Source of the DNA: Thermoflexus sp. | GTDB lineage: Bacteria > Chloroflexota > Anaerolineae > Aggregatilineales > Aggregatilineaceae | Assembly (NCBI GenBank): GCA_020724485.1 | Contig: DYGW01000002.1 | Span: forward strand, 1 to 49,651 | DNA: 49,651 nucleotides | Direction of reading: 5' to 3' | Shown here: positions 43,441 to 49,257 of the stretch, piece by piece | Position numbering within the stretch: position 1 is the stretch's first letter | Layout of the letters: each line of letters opens with the position of its first letter | Notes under the pieces: generated by a model | Told to the model about the DNA's origin: nothing | The model's input: only the letters and a program-made list of their open reading frames with translations | The model's database searches: none | Position numbers and translations under genes: made by a program

Positions 43441-43630
43441 GGGGTCCACGAACGACCTGTTAGGGGGCTGGGCACTTGGGCGCTGGGATTGCCCCCCATT
43501 CCCCAACCCCTTCCCCCACGCTGCGCGCAGGGAAGGGGAGCCGGCCCGCCGCTTTTCTCCCTTCCCCCCTCGTGGGGGAAGGGCTGGGGATGGGGGGGAC
43601 AAACACGTTCACGACTTGTTCGTGGACCCC
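43441..43630. repeat. Nested palindrome (large), copy 3, about 190 bp
   Basis: Terminal inverted repeats GGGGTCCACGAAC (43441-43453) and GTTCGTGGACCCC (43618-43630) are perfect. Inside are C-rich and G-rich complementary runs (CCCCCCATTCCCC region with GGGGATGGGGGG region). It lies between the LacI promoter and the thrS-locus promoter. Architecture matches the element at 37440, with different terminal arms. Confidence 0.75.
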
Positions 43631-43645
43631 TTTGCACCATAAGCC

Positions 43646-43674
43646 TTGACAGCGACCACGCCCTCCAGTATCCT
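43646..43674 (+). promoter_or_regulatory. Sigma70-like promoter of the T-box / thrS locus
   Basis: TTGACA (43646-43651), 17-base spacer, TATCCT (43669-43674). The expected start near 43681 places the T-box stem I at the 5' end of the RNA, as required for that element. Confidence 0.75.
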
Positions 43675-43680
43675 GTACAA

Positions 43681-43973
43681 CAGCAAAGCGCATACCCTCC
43701 AACACGTTGACCGGGACGAGTACTGGCTCATCCCCGGTTCCAGGGAGAGCGGATCGCCGACTGCAAGCCCGCTCATCCGGCGAGCCAGGAAAACCCCCCG
43801 TGAGCGCGTCGCCTAACGGCACTCTGTGCACCCAGTAAGCGACGCCGGTTGGCCCCGTTAGCAGCCGCCATGAGAACAGCGCGCCGCCCTTCGCTGCGCC
43901 CTGTCGAACTTGGGTGGAACCGCGTGGATGCTTGTGACCCTCGCCCCAACTTCGGGCGGGGGTCTTCATTTTT
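43681..43973 (+). ncRNA. T-box leader with antiterminator and terminator
   Basis: The T-box core TGGGTGGAACCGCG is at 43911-43924. The antiterminator has helix TTGGG/CCCAA (43910-43914 with 43945-43949), the 7-base TGGAACC bulge (43915-43921) and GCG/CGC (43922-43924 with 43942-43944). It excludes the terminator stem 43936-43946 with 43954-43964, which is followed by TTCATTTTT. Stem I shows AGTA (43719-43722), helix CTGGCTC/GAGCCAG (43723-43729 with 43782-43788), then GAA at 43789-43791. The next triplets are AAC or, one base on, ACC (43793-43795, Thr), so the specifier is not settled. CTAACGG/CCGTTAG (43813-43819 with 43855-43861) forms another stem. Uncharged tRNA should favour read-through. 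Confidence 0.9.
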
Positions 43974-44038
43974 GGGGCGTTATCGGTGTAGTATGGTGGT
44001 ATGAGTTTGTGCCGGATGAGACAGTAAGGATCACAGCC

Positions 44039-44386
44039 GTGTTCGTCAAACGTGTGTGGATTGAGCCTGAGCCGAGGATCGGATTCGACCCGCTCAGCGA
44101 CAGCGCGGATGTCCTGGTGGAGATGGAAGACAACAAGCTGTGGCAAGCCCACTTCGTCACCCTGCAGCATCTCCAGCAGGAAATGCAGCTCAGCCTGGAT
44201 GTCGCCCGCCAGCACAACGGCGCGCTGGCCCCGACGCAATTCCTGGCCTTGGAGACGCCTCACGTCATCGTCGAGAAGCTGACGCCGGAGATCATCGAAG
44301 ACGTGGTGGACAACCTGATGGCGCTTGGCGTATTCGAGAGCGTCTTCGTTGAGTTCGCCAGCGAGGCCGGGCCGCTGCCCGACTGA
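44039..44386 (+). CDS. Unknown 115-residue protein between T-box and thrS
   Basis: I start it at GTG 44039 (FVKRVWIEPEPRIGFDPLSDSADVLVEM), with AAGGAT about eight bases upstream; an open frame further 5' covers the T-box and is not coding. The protein is acidic and soluble, with an N-terminal beta-like segment and a helical C-terminal half (TPEIIEDVVDNLMALGVFESVFVEFASE). No cysteines, no signal peptide, no motif I recognise. It is the first gene after the T-box terminator, and the threonine-rich leader peptide starts 13 bases after its stop. An accessory role in threonine or tRNA metabolism is a guess from position only. Confidence 0.7.
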   Translation: MFVKRVWIEPEPRIGFDPLSDSADVLVEMEDNKLWQAHFVTLQHLQQEMQLSLDVARQHNGALAPTQFLALETPHVIVEKLTPEIIEDVVDNLMALGVFESVFVEFASEAGPLPD

Positions 44387-44398
44387 AAGGAGCGCCCT

Positions 44399-44455
44399 AT
44401 GACCGATCTCCCTACTGACACCAGAACGCGCACAACTGCCGGGCGGCTCGGGTAG
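44399..44455 (+). CDS. Threonine-rich leader peptide upstream of thrS
   Basis: An 18-codon ORF, MTDLPTDTRTRTTAGRLG, with six threonine codons (ACC, ACT, ACC, ACG, ACA, ACT) among 17 residues after Met. AAAGGAG (44386-44392) lies six bases before the ATG, one of the best ribosome-binding sites in the window. It is followed seven bases later by a 17-bp stem-loop and, 200 bases on, by thrS. This is the layout of amino-acid attenuation leaders: ribosomes slow at Thr codons when charged tRNA-Thr is scarce and change downstream RNA folding. The four different Thr codon types would sense all tRNA-Thr isoacceptors. Confidence 0.8.
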   Translation: MTDLPTDTRTRTTAGRLG

Positions 44456-44461
44456 GGACCT

Positions 44462-44520
44462 TCTGCGCTGATCCCTGCCGGGCGCGCCGCACCGACGCCG
44501 GCAGCAGGGGTCAGCGCAGA
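44462..44520 (+). promoter_or_regulatory. Candidate attenuator stem-loop before thrS
   Basis: A 17-bp stem (44462-44478 with 44504-44520, one G-U pair) starts with TCTGCGCTGA / TCAGCGCAGA. CCGGCAG (44498-44504) could instead pair with CTGCCGG at 44436-44442 inside the leader peptide, and GGTAGGGA (44451-44458) with TCCCTGCC (44472-44479). Ribosome position on the peptide could therefore select between folds. TGCCGGGCG occurs at 44437, 44476 and 44571. No U-tract follows, so the output may be Rho-dependent or translational. Confidence 0.65.
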
Positions 44521-44652
44521 GCATCCCTGCTCGTCCCCACGTGCCTCATCATCTCAGATGTGCCTAGTGCTGCCGGGCGCGTCGTCCTAGCGGTGACTCG
44601 CGCGCCCGTCCGCAGCAGCGACGCAAGCCAAGAGGAGAAGACCGACAAGCTC

Positions 44653-46452
44653 ATGGAACGCTACCAAGACAGCAAGCTCTACCGCATCCGCCATTCGACG
44701 GCGCACGTCATGGCCCAGGCCGTGCTGGAGAAATTCCCCCAGGCGAAGATCGCCATCGGCCCGCCCATCGAAGACGGCTTCTACTACGACTTCGACCTGC
44801 CGCGCCCGCTGACGGACGAGGACCTGGCCGAGATCGAGGCGCGGATGCGCCAGATCATCCGTGAGGGGTACGACTTCGTCCGCAAGGAGGTCAGCGCCGC
44901 TGCCGCCCGCGAGCTATTCCACGACCAGCCGTACAAGATCGAGCTGATTGACGGGCTGGAGCGCGGCGGCGTGGACGAGTACGGTGAGAAGACCGACGAA
45001 GCGGTCGTGATCAGCACGTACACGCAGGACACGTTCGAGGACCTGTGCCGAGGGCCGCATGTCGCCAACACGCGCGAGATCAACCCGGACGCGATCAGCA
45101 TCACCTTCAAAGCGCCCGCCGGTGCCTATTGGCGCGGTGACGAGAAGCGCGAGATGCTCACCCGCATCTACGGCACGGCCTGGGAGACCGCGGAGCAGCT
45201 TGAGGAATACCTGGCGCTGCTCGAAGAAGCTAAGAAGCGCGATCACCGCGTGCTCGGCCAGCAGCTTGGCCTGTTCACCTTCAACCAACTGGTGGGCAAG
45301 GGTCTGCCGCTGTGGAAGCCCAACGGCGCGATCCTGCGCGACCTGCTGGAGCGCTTCCTGCGCGACGTGCAGATCGAGCGCGGCTACGAGCCGGTCATCA
45401 CGCCGCATATCGCGCGCGTGGCGCTCTACGAGAAGAGCGGGCACTACCCGTACTACAAGGACAGCCAGTACTCGCCCTTCGAGGTGGAGGGCGACCTGTT
45501 CATGCTCAAGCCGATGAACTGCCCGCACCACATTCACGTCTTCAAGGACGATCTGCACTCGTACCGCGATCTGCCGGTGCGCATGGCCGAGTTCGGCACG
45601 GTCTACCGCTACGAGAAGTCGGGCGAGCTGCACGGCCTGACGCGCGTGCGCGGCTTCACCCAGGACGACGCCCACATCTTCTGCACGCCGGAGCAGCTTG
45701 AAGACGAGTTCCTGGGCGTGGTAGACCTGGTGGAGTTCATCTTCCGCAGCCTGGGACTGACCGACTACCGGGCGCGCGTGGGCGTCCGCGACCCGCAGAG
45801 CGACAAATACGTGGGCAGCGACGCAGTCTGGGAGCAAGCGACCCAAGCGATCATCGCGGCGGCGACCAAGAAGGGTCTCAACTTCACGGTGGAAGAGGGC
45901 GAGGCGGCCTTCTACGGCCCCAAGCTGGACTTCATCGTCCGCGACGCGCTCAAGCGCGAATGGCAGATCAGCACGGTGCAGGTGGACTACAACCTGCCGG
46001 CGCGCTTCGAGTTGGAATACGTCGGCGAGGACAACGAGCGCCACCAGCCGATCATGATTCACCGCGCGCTGTACGGCAGCATGGAGCGCTTCGTCGCCGT
46101 GCTGATCGAGCACTACGCGGGCGCGTTCCCGGCGTGGCTGGCCCCGGTGCAGGTCGCGCTGATCCCGGTGGCCGACCGGCACATCGCCTACGCGCAGGAC
46201 GTGGCGAAGATTCTGCACGGGAGGGGACTGCGCGTGCAGGTGGACGACTCCAACGGGCGCGTGGGCGGCAAGATTCGCGCGGCGACGCAGCAGAAGATCC
46301 CCTGGATGCTGGTCGTCGGCGACCGCGACGCGGCGTCGAGCACAGTCAGCGTGCGGTTGCGCTCCGGCGAGGACCTGGGCGCGCAGCCGGTACTGGCCTT
46401 CACCGACCTGGCGACGCGCCTCGTGGAGAGCAAGGCGCTGACGCTGGCGTAA
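44653..46452 (+). CDS. thrS: Threonyl-tRNA synthetase
   Basis: A 599-residue class II synthetase that charges tRNA-Thr. It begins directly with the editing domain (RIRHSTAHVMAQAVLEKFPQAKIAIGPPIEDGFYYDFD; DLCRGPHVANT) and has no N-terminal TGS domain, unlike the 642-residue E. coli enzyme. Catalytic motifs are present: motif 1 around GKGLPLWKPNGAILRDLLERF, zinc-ligand KPMNCPHHIHVF, motif 2 RYEKSGELHGLTRVRGFTQDD and motif 3 PIMIHRALYGSMERFVAVLIEH. The C-terminal anticodon-binding domain is complete (PVADRHIAYAQDVAKIL). AGGAG at 44633-44637 lies 15 bases before the ATG, rather far. An intrinsic terminator follows. Confidence 0.96.
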   Translation: MERYQDSKLYRIRHSTAHVMAQAVLEKFPQAKIAIGPPIEDGFYYDFDLPRPLTDEDLAEIEARMRQIIREGYDFVRKEVSAAAARELFHDQPYKIELIDGLERGGVDEYGEKTDEAVVISTYTQDTFEDLCRGPHVANTREINPDAISITFKAPAGAYWRGDEKREMLTRIYGTAWETAEQLEEYLALLEEAKKRDHRVLGQQLGLFTFNQLVGKGLPLWKPNGAILRDLLERFLRDVQIERGYEPVITPHIARVALYEKSGHYPYYKDSQYSPFEVEGDLFMLKPMNCPHHIHVFKDDLHSYRDLPVRMAEFGTVYRYEKSGELHGLTRVRGFTQDDAHIFCTPEQLEDEFLGVVDLVEFIFRSLGLTDYRARVGVRDPQSDKYVGSDAVWEQATQAIIAAATKKGLNFTVEEGEAAFYGPKLDFIVRDALKREWQISTVQVDYNLPARFELEYVGEDNERHQPIMIHRALYGSMERFVAVLIEHYAGAFPAWLAPVQVALIPVADRHIAYAQDVAKILHGRGLRVQVDDSNGRVGGKIRAATQQKIPWMLVVGDRDAASSTVSVRLRSGEDLGAQPVLAFTDLATRLVESKALTLA

Positions 46453-46476
46453 GCTGGCGGCGGCCAGCGAAAAGGC

Positions 46477-46515
46477 ACCGCCCCCGTGCGCAGGGAGTCG
46501 CGCGGGGGCGGTTTG
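46477..46515 (+). terminator. Intrinsic terminator of thrS
   Basis: ACCGCCCCCG (46477-46486) pairs with CGGGGGCGGT (46503-46512), with the stem extending to about 14 bp, followed by TTTGTG. It lies 24 bases after the stop. Confidence 0.8.
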
Positions 46516-46529
46516 TGTGAAGAACCACC

Positions 46530-46558
46530 TTGATTTATCGCCTGCCTTCTACCATAAT
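46530..46558 (+). promoter_or_regulatory. Sigma70-like promoter of the antitoxin gene
   Basis: TTGATT (46530-46535), 17-base spacer, CATAAT (46553-46558). Two inverted repeats follow immediately. Confidence 0.75.
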
Positions 46559-46604
46559 ACATATTGTTATGTAATGTTGCGCATCAATGAGCAATGATGC
46601 GCAA
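46559..46604 (+). promoter_or_regulatory. Two operator-like inverted repeats before the antitoxin
   Basis: ACATA/TATGT (46559-46563 with 46568-46572) abuts the -10 box, and TTGCGCATCA/TGATGCGCAA (46577-46586 with 46595-46604) is a perfect 10-bp-arm repeat. Phd/YefM antitoxins bind such sites to repress their own operon. Confidence 0.65.
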
Positions 46605-46624
46605 ACCTGTAAGGAGAGAGCACC

Positions 46625-46963
46625 ATGCCCGTCCAACGATCAACGCCAGTTGCCATCCCCGCGACCACTGCTCACCGCCAGTTTGGCGACCTGCTGCGCC
46701 GCGCCTTTTCGGGCAAGGAGCATTTCATTGTCGAGAAGGACGGCCTGCCGGTTGTCGCTATCCTATCCATGTCTGAGTATGAGGAGCTGATGCAAGAACG
46801 CGAGCGTCACCAGGAACGGCTCAAGCGCTTTCGGGAAACAGCCCGCGCCATAGGCGAGGCCTACGAACAGCATGGTCTGAGCGAGGACGAGGTTCTGGCC
46901 GAGTTGGAGAAGACCCGCGAGCAGGTCTACCGGGAACGCTATGGCGACGCCCCGGCGGAGTGA
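46625..46963 (+). CDS. Phd/YefM-type antitoxin
   Basis: A 112-residue protein. The N-terminal DNA-binding fold IPATTAHRQFGDLLRRAFSGKEHFIVEKDGLPVVAILSMSEYEEL is characteristic of Phd/YefM antitoxins. The charged helical C-terminus (ERERHQERLKRFRETARAIGEAYEQHGLSEDEVLAELEKTREQVY) is the expected toxin-binding region. AAGGAG (46611-46616) precedes the ATG. A promoter and two inverted repeats lie upstream, consistent with autorepression. The partner overlaps its 3' end but is a truncated PIN gene, so this may be an orphan antitoxin. Confidence 0.9.
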   Translation: MPVQRSTPVAIPATTAHRQFGDLLRRAFSGKEHFIVEKDGLPVVAILSMSEYEELMQERERHQERLKRFRETARAIGEAYEQHGLSEDEVLAELEKTREQVYRERYGDAPAE

Positions 46964-47072
46964 TCTGCGCGTCATGGTTGACGCCAACATCCTGGTTGCC
47001 GGAACGGGATGGCCGCGTTTTCCCTCCCATGCCCCACCTGCCTCCAAACGGCAAGATGGCTTATCGGAGTAG
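46941..47072 (+). pseudogene. Truncated PIN-domain toxin
   Basis: The reading frame starts inside the antitoxin's last codons (23-base overlap) and reads LRVMVDANILVAGTGWPRFP, the start of a PIN-domain ribonuclease with its first metal-binding Asp (Asp14). After residue 28 the similarity ends in an unrelated Pro/Ser-rich tail and a TAG at 47070, 43 residues in total against roughly 130-150 for the family. The other three acidic active-site residues are missing, so it cannot be a nuclease. A breakpoint near 47027 joins it to the next gene's upstream DNA. Confidence 0.75.
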
Positions 47073-47077
47073 GGCCC

Positions 47078-48253
47078 ATGAGCAAGAAACATGCCAATAG
47101 AAGCAAAGGGCCAATGTGCTATCAGAACTGGCACGCGGCGTTGGAGGACAAACCGCTACAATGGACCGTTGAGGTTCCCCTGTATTCCGATGTTGGAGGA
47201 ATAACGGGCCAGCTAACGAAAGGCTTCGGCCCCTACCAACTTCTGAACACGGGTGCGTTTCTGTTCCCCAAGAGCACTTCAGTGCGTCCTGTGATGGTTC
47301 TCCGCGTAGATGAACACCAAGAACTCGAATGGGGTGATATGGATCGCACTGAGACCCAGGACTACCATGGAGGGAGTCTCTGTGATGAGATTGCTGCCCT
47401 GGTCTCATTATGCCTCGGTATCAGGTTGAAGGCGGGAGAGATTTCTCGCAGATTCGACCCCAAGGGCGATCCCAAAGGCAGTCCTCAAGCCATCGGTTTG
47501 CAGGAAGTGCCTGTGTTTTCTGGGAACCGGTGTGGACGGGTCCTGCCTGAGGCGGTTGGAGAACGTTCTATCCAGAACATTCCGCTCCTATGTAAGCTGC
47601 CAAAGCTGTGCCCCAAAGACGCCGCAGTTCTTGTCCGTTCGGCACGGATGTATCAGGAAGCGATATGGGTTGCAGAAGCACAGCCGGAACTCTCCTGGCT
47701 GCTGCTGGTATCCTCAGTCGAGGTGGTAGCAGACCATCGCATGGTAGAGAATACACCCATAGAGACCATGATCGAGATAATGCGAACTTCTGAGCCGGAA
47801 CTGGTTGCAGTACTGGAGAAATGCGGCGATGAGGCACTCGTCAGGGAAGTCGCGCAGGTGAGCAAGAAGCGATTGGGTGCAACAAGAAAGTTCTCCGATT
47901 TTCTTCTTGAGTTTTGCCCACCCCCACCCAAAACGCGACCATCAGAACCCTTGCGAGTGGTGTGGAAAGATCAGGAAGGTGCTTTCAGGAAGGCACTAAC
48001 TGTCATCTATGGCCATCGTTCAAGGGCGCTGCACGGTGGTATTCCTTTTCCGCCACCCATGTGTGAGGCCCCTCTTGAGGGTAACAACTTCTCGGAGATT
48101 CCTATCGGCTTGGCCACCAAAGCCAGAGGCGGAACCTGGGTTCGTAAAGACACGCCCATGCTTCTCCACGCCTTCGAGTATATTGTGAGGAACGCTCTGC
48201 TCAACTGGTGGGAGTCAATGCCACTAGAAGTCGAGGGGCGAGGCGGCGCCTGA
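47078..48253 (+). CDS. HEPN-domain protein (Apea-like)
   Basis: A 391-residue soluble protein from the ATG at 47078, with GGAG (47066-47069) eight bases upstream; an in-frame ATG at 47009 is less likely. The C-terminal region FRKALTVIYGHRSRALHGGIPF carries the RX4H motif (Arg314, His319) of HEPN ribonuclease domains and looks like the Apea-type group known from abortive-infection systems. The N-terminal 200 residues match nothing I recognise. Base composition is visibly lower in GC than neighbours, suggesting transfer. A stem-loop of the AGACTTCC family starts four bases after the stop. Defence function is inferred from motif and neighbourhood. Confidence 0.65.
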   Translation: MSKKHANRSKGPMCYQNWHAALEDKPLQWTVEVPLYSDVGGITGQLTKGFGPYQLLNTGAFLFPKSTSVRPVMVLRVDEHQELEWGDMDRTETQDYHGGSLCDEIAALVSLCLGIRLKAGEISRRFDPKGDPKGSPQAIGLQEVPVFSGNRCGRVLPEAVGERSIQNIPLLCKLPKLCPKDAAVLVRSARMYQEAIWVAEAQPELSWLLLVSSVEVVADHRMVENTPIETMIEIMRTSEPELVAVLEKCGDEALVREVAQVSKKRLGATRKFSDFLLEFCPPPPKTRPSEPLRVVWKDQEGAFRKALTVIYGHRSRALHGGIPFPPPMCEAPLEGNNFSEIPIGLATKARGGTWVRKDTPMLLHAFEYIVRNALLNWWESMPLEVEGRGGA

Positions 48254-48256
48254 AAG

Positions 48257-48290
48257 AGACTTCCGAAGTCTGCGGAGACTTCGGAAGTCT
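48257..48290 (+). terminator. Stem-loop, copy 3 of the AGACTTCCGAAGT family
   Basis: A perfect 15-bp stem (48257-48271 with 48276-48290) and GCGG loop, four bases after the HEPN gene stop. TGTTGT follows. Same arms as at 10185 and 34984. Confidence 0.85.
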
Positions 48291-48337
48291 GTTGTCCCCG
48301 CGACCACACCAGCGCCCGCGTCTAGATCGCAAGCTCT

Positions 48338-48412
48338 CCCACCAGCACCGCCGCCAGCAGGTCCACCGCCGCGCGAACGTCGCCGATGTCGGCAGACTCG
48401 ATCTGTGGGGGC
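48338..48412. repeat. 75-bp direct repeat, left copy
   Basis: About 96% identical (three mismatches seen) to 49172-49246, 834 bases away. On the minus strand it encodes PPQIESADIGDVRAAVDLLAAVL followed by a few residues and a stop, so it looks like the C-terminal tail of a lost gene. The two copies bracket the MNT/HEPN pair. The gap 48291-48491 otherwise contains only a possible GATAAT -10 (48456-48461). Confidence 0.85.
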
Positions 48413-48491
48413 AATCTGCGCTCCAAAGGTAGTTTTCTCTCCGCCGCGTTTGGGGGATAATAGGCGCTCAAAGAGTGAGGGTGATTGAGCG

Positions 48492-48821
48492 ATGGAGATG
48501 AGCAAGAGGCAAGACCGGCTGCCGATCGATCTGCCGATGGATGACATCGCCGTGTTTTGCCAGCGGTGGAACATCATCGAACTGGCGCTATTTGGCTCGG
48601 TGCTGCGCAGCGATTTCGGGCCGCAGAGCGATATTGACGTGTTGGTGACATTCGCGCCAGAGGCCGATCCTGTTCCCGACCGCCAGGCGATGCGCAGCGA
48701 ACTGGAGGCGCTGCTGGGCCGCCAGGTAGATTTGCTCTATCGCAGGGTCATCGAGCGCGACCCGAACTATCTTCTGCGCAAGGCCATTTTGCAGTCAGCG
48801 CGGGTGGTGTATGCAGCGTGA
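48492..48821 (+). CDS. MNT-domain nucleotidyltransferase (MntA-like antitoxin)
   Basis: A 109-residue minimal nucleotidyltransferase. The active-site motif GSX10DXD is complete: Gly35-Ser36 in LALFGSVLRS, then Asp47 and Asp49 in SDIDVLVTF. In studied MntA-HepT pairs this enzyme adds AMP to a tyrosine of the HEPN toxin and silences it. It overlaps the HEPN gene by 11 bases, ensuring coupled translation. GAGGGTG lies about nine bases before the ATG; an ATG two codons later is an alternative start. Confidence 0.92.
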   Translation: MEMSKRQDRLPIDLPMDDIAVFCQRWNIIELALFGSVLRSDFGPQSDIDVLVTFAPEADPVPDRQAMRSELEALLGRQVDLLYRRVIERDPNYLLRKAILQSARVVYAA

Positions 48822-49155
48822 CCTGGTCTACCTGCTCGATATGCTGCAAAGTGCGCAGATGATCCAGAGCTTTGTGCATGGGATGGATCGTGCCGCCTTT
48901 GAGCAGGACATCAAGACTCAGGACGCCGTAATCCGGCGGATCGAGATCATCGGCGAGACTGTCCGGCGCATCTCAATGGCTTTTCGAGCCAACCATCCAG
49001 AGATACCCTGGCAACAGATCGCGGGAATGCGCAGCAAGCTGATCCACGAATATGACCGGGTCGATCTCGTAGCAGTCTGGGAAGTGGCTCAGCAAGACAT
49101 TTCCGTTTTGATCGCTCAGATCGAGCCGCTCATTCCACCGGACGAGAGCGAGTAA
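48811..49155 (+). CDS. HEPN toxin of the HepT family (DUF86)
   Basis: A 114-residue all-helical protein. The ribonuclease motif RX4HXY is intact in MRSKLIHEYDRVD (Arg74, His79, Tyr81); Tyr81 is the expected AMPylation target of the MNT partner. IIGETVRRIS and PEIPWQQIAGMRSKLIHEY are the family hallmarks. HepT toxins cleave RNA, in studied cases tRNA ends. The gene overlaps the MNT gene and ends 16 bases before the right-hand direct repeat region. The pair is probably functional. Confidence 0.93.
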   Translation: MQRDLVYLLDMLQSAQMIQSFVHGMDRAAFEQDIKTQDAVIRRIEIIGETVRRISMAFRANHPEIPWQQIAGMRSKLIHEYDRVDLVAVWEVAQQDISVLIAQIEPLIPPDESE

Positions 49156-49171
49156 CTACACCTCAACCTCC

Positions 49172-49246
49172 CCCACCAGCACCGCCGCCAGCAAGTCCAC
49201 CGCCGCGCGAACGTCGCCCATGTCCGCAGACTCGATCTGTGGGGGC
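49172..49246. repeat. 75-bp direct repeat, right copy
   Basis: Matches 48338-48412. On the minus strand it reads PPQIESADMGDVRAAVDLLAAVLVGEV then stop. It stands directly after the stop of the partial gene at 49258 but in a separate, start-less frame. Confidence 0.85.
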
Positions 49247-49257
49247 GCTGCCCGAAC

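Noticed and set aside
43910-44038. N-terminal extension of the 115-residue protein
   Set aside because: It would translate the T-box core and the terminator; the GTG at 44039 with AAGGAT upstream is better.
44462-44520. Simple intrinsic terminator before thrS
   Set aside because: The stem is strong but no U-run follows; kept only as a candidate attenuator of unspecified output.
48338-49246. CRISPR-like direct repeats
   Set aside because: Only two copies, 834 bp apart, with genes between them and a coding-like minus-strand frame; not a CRISPR array.
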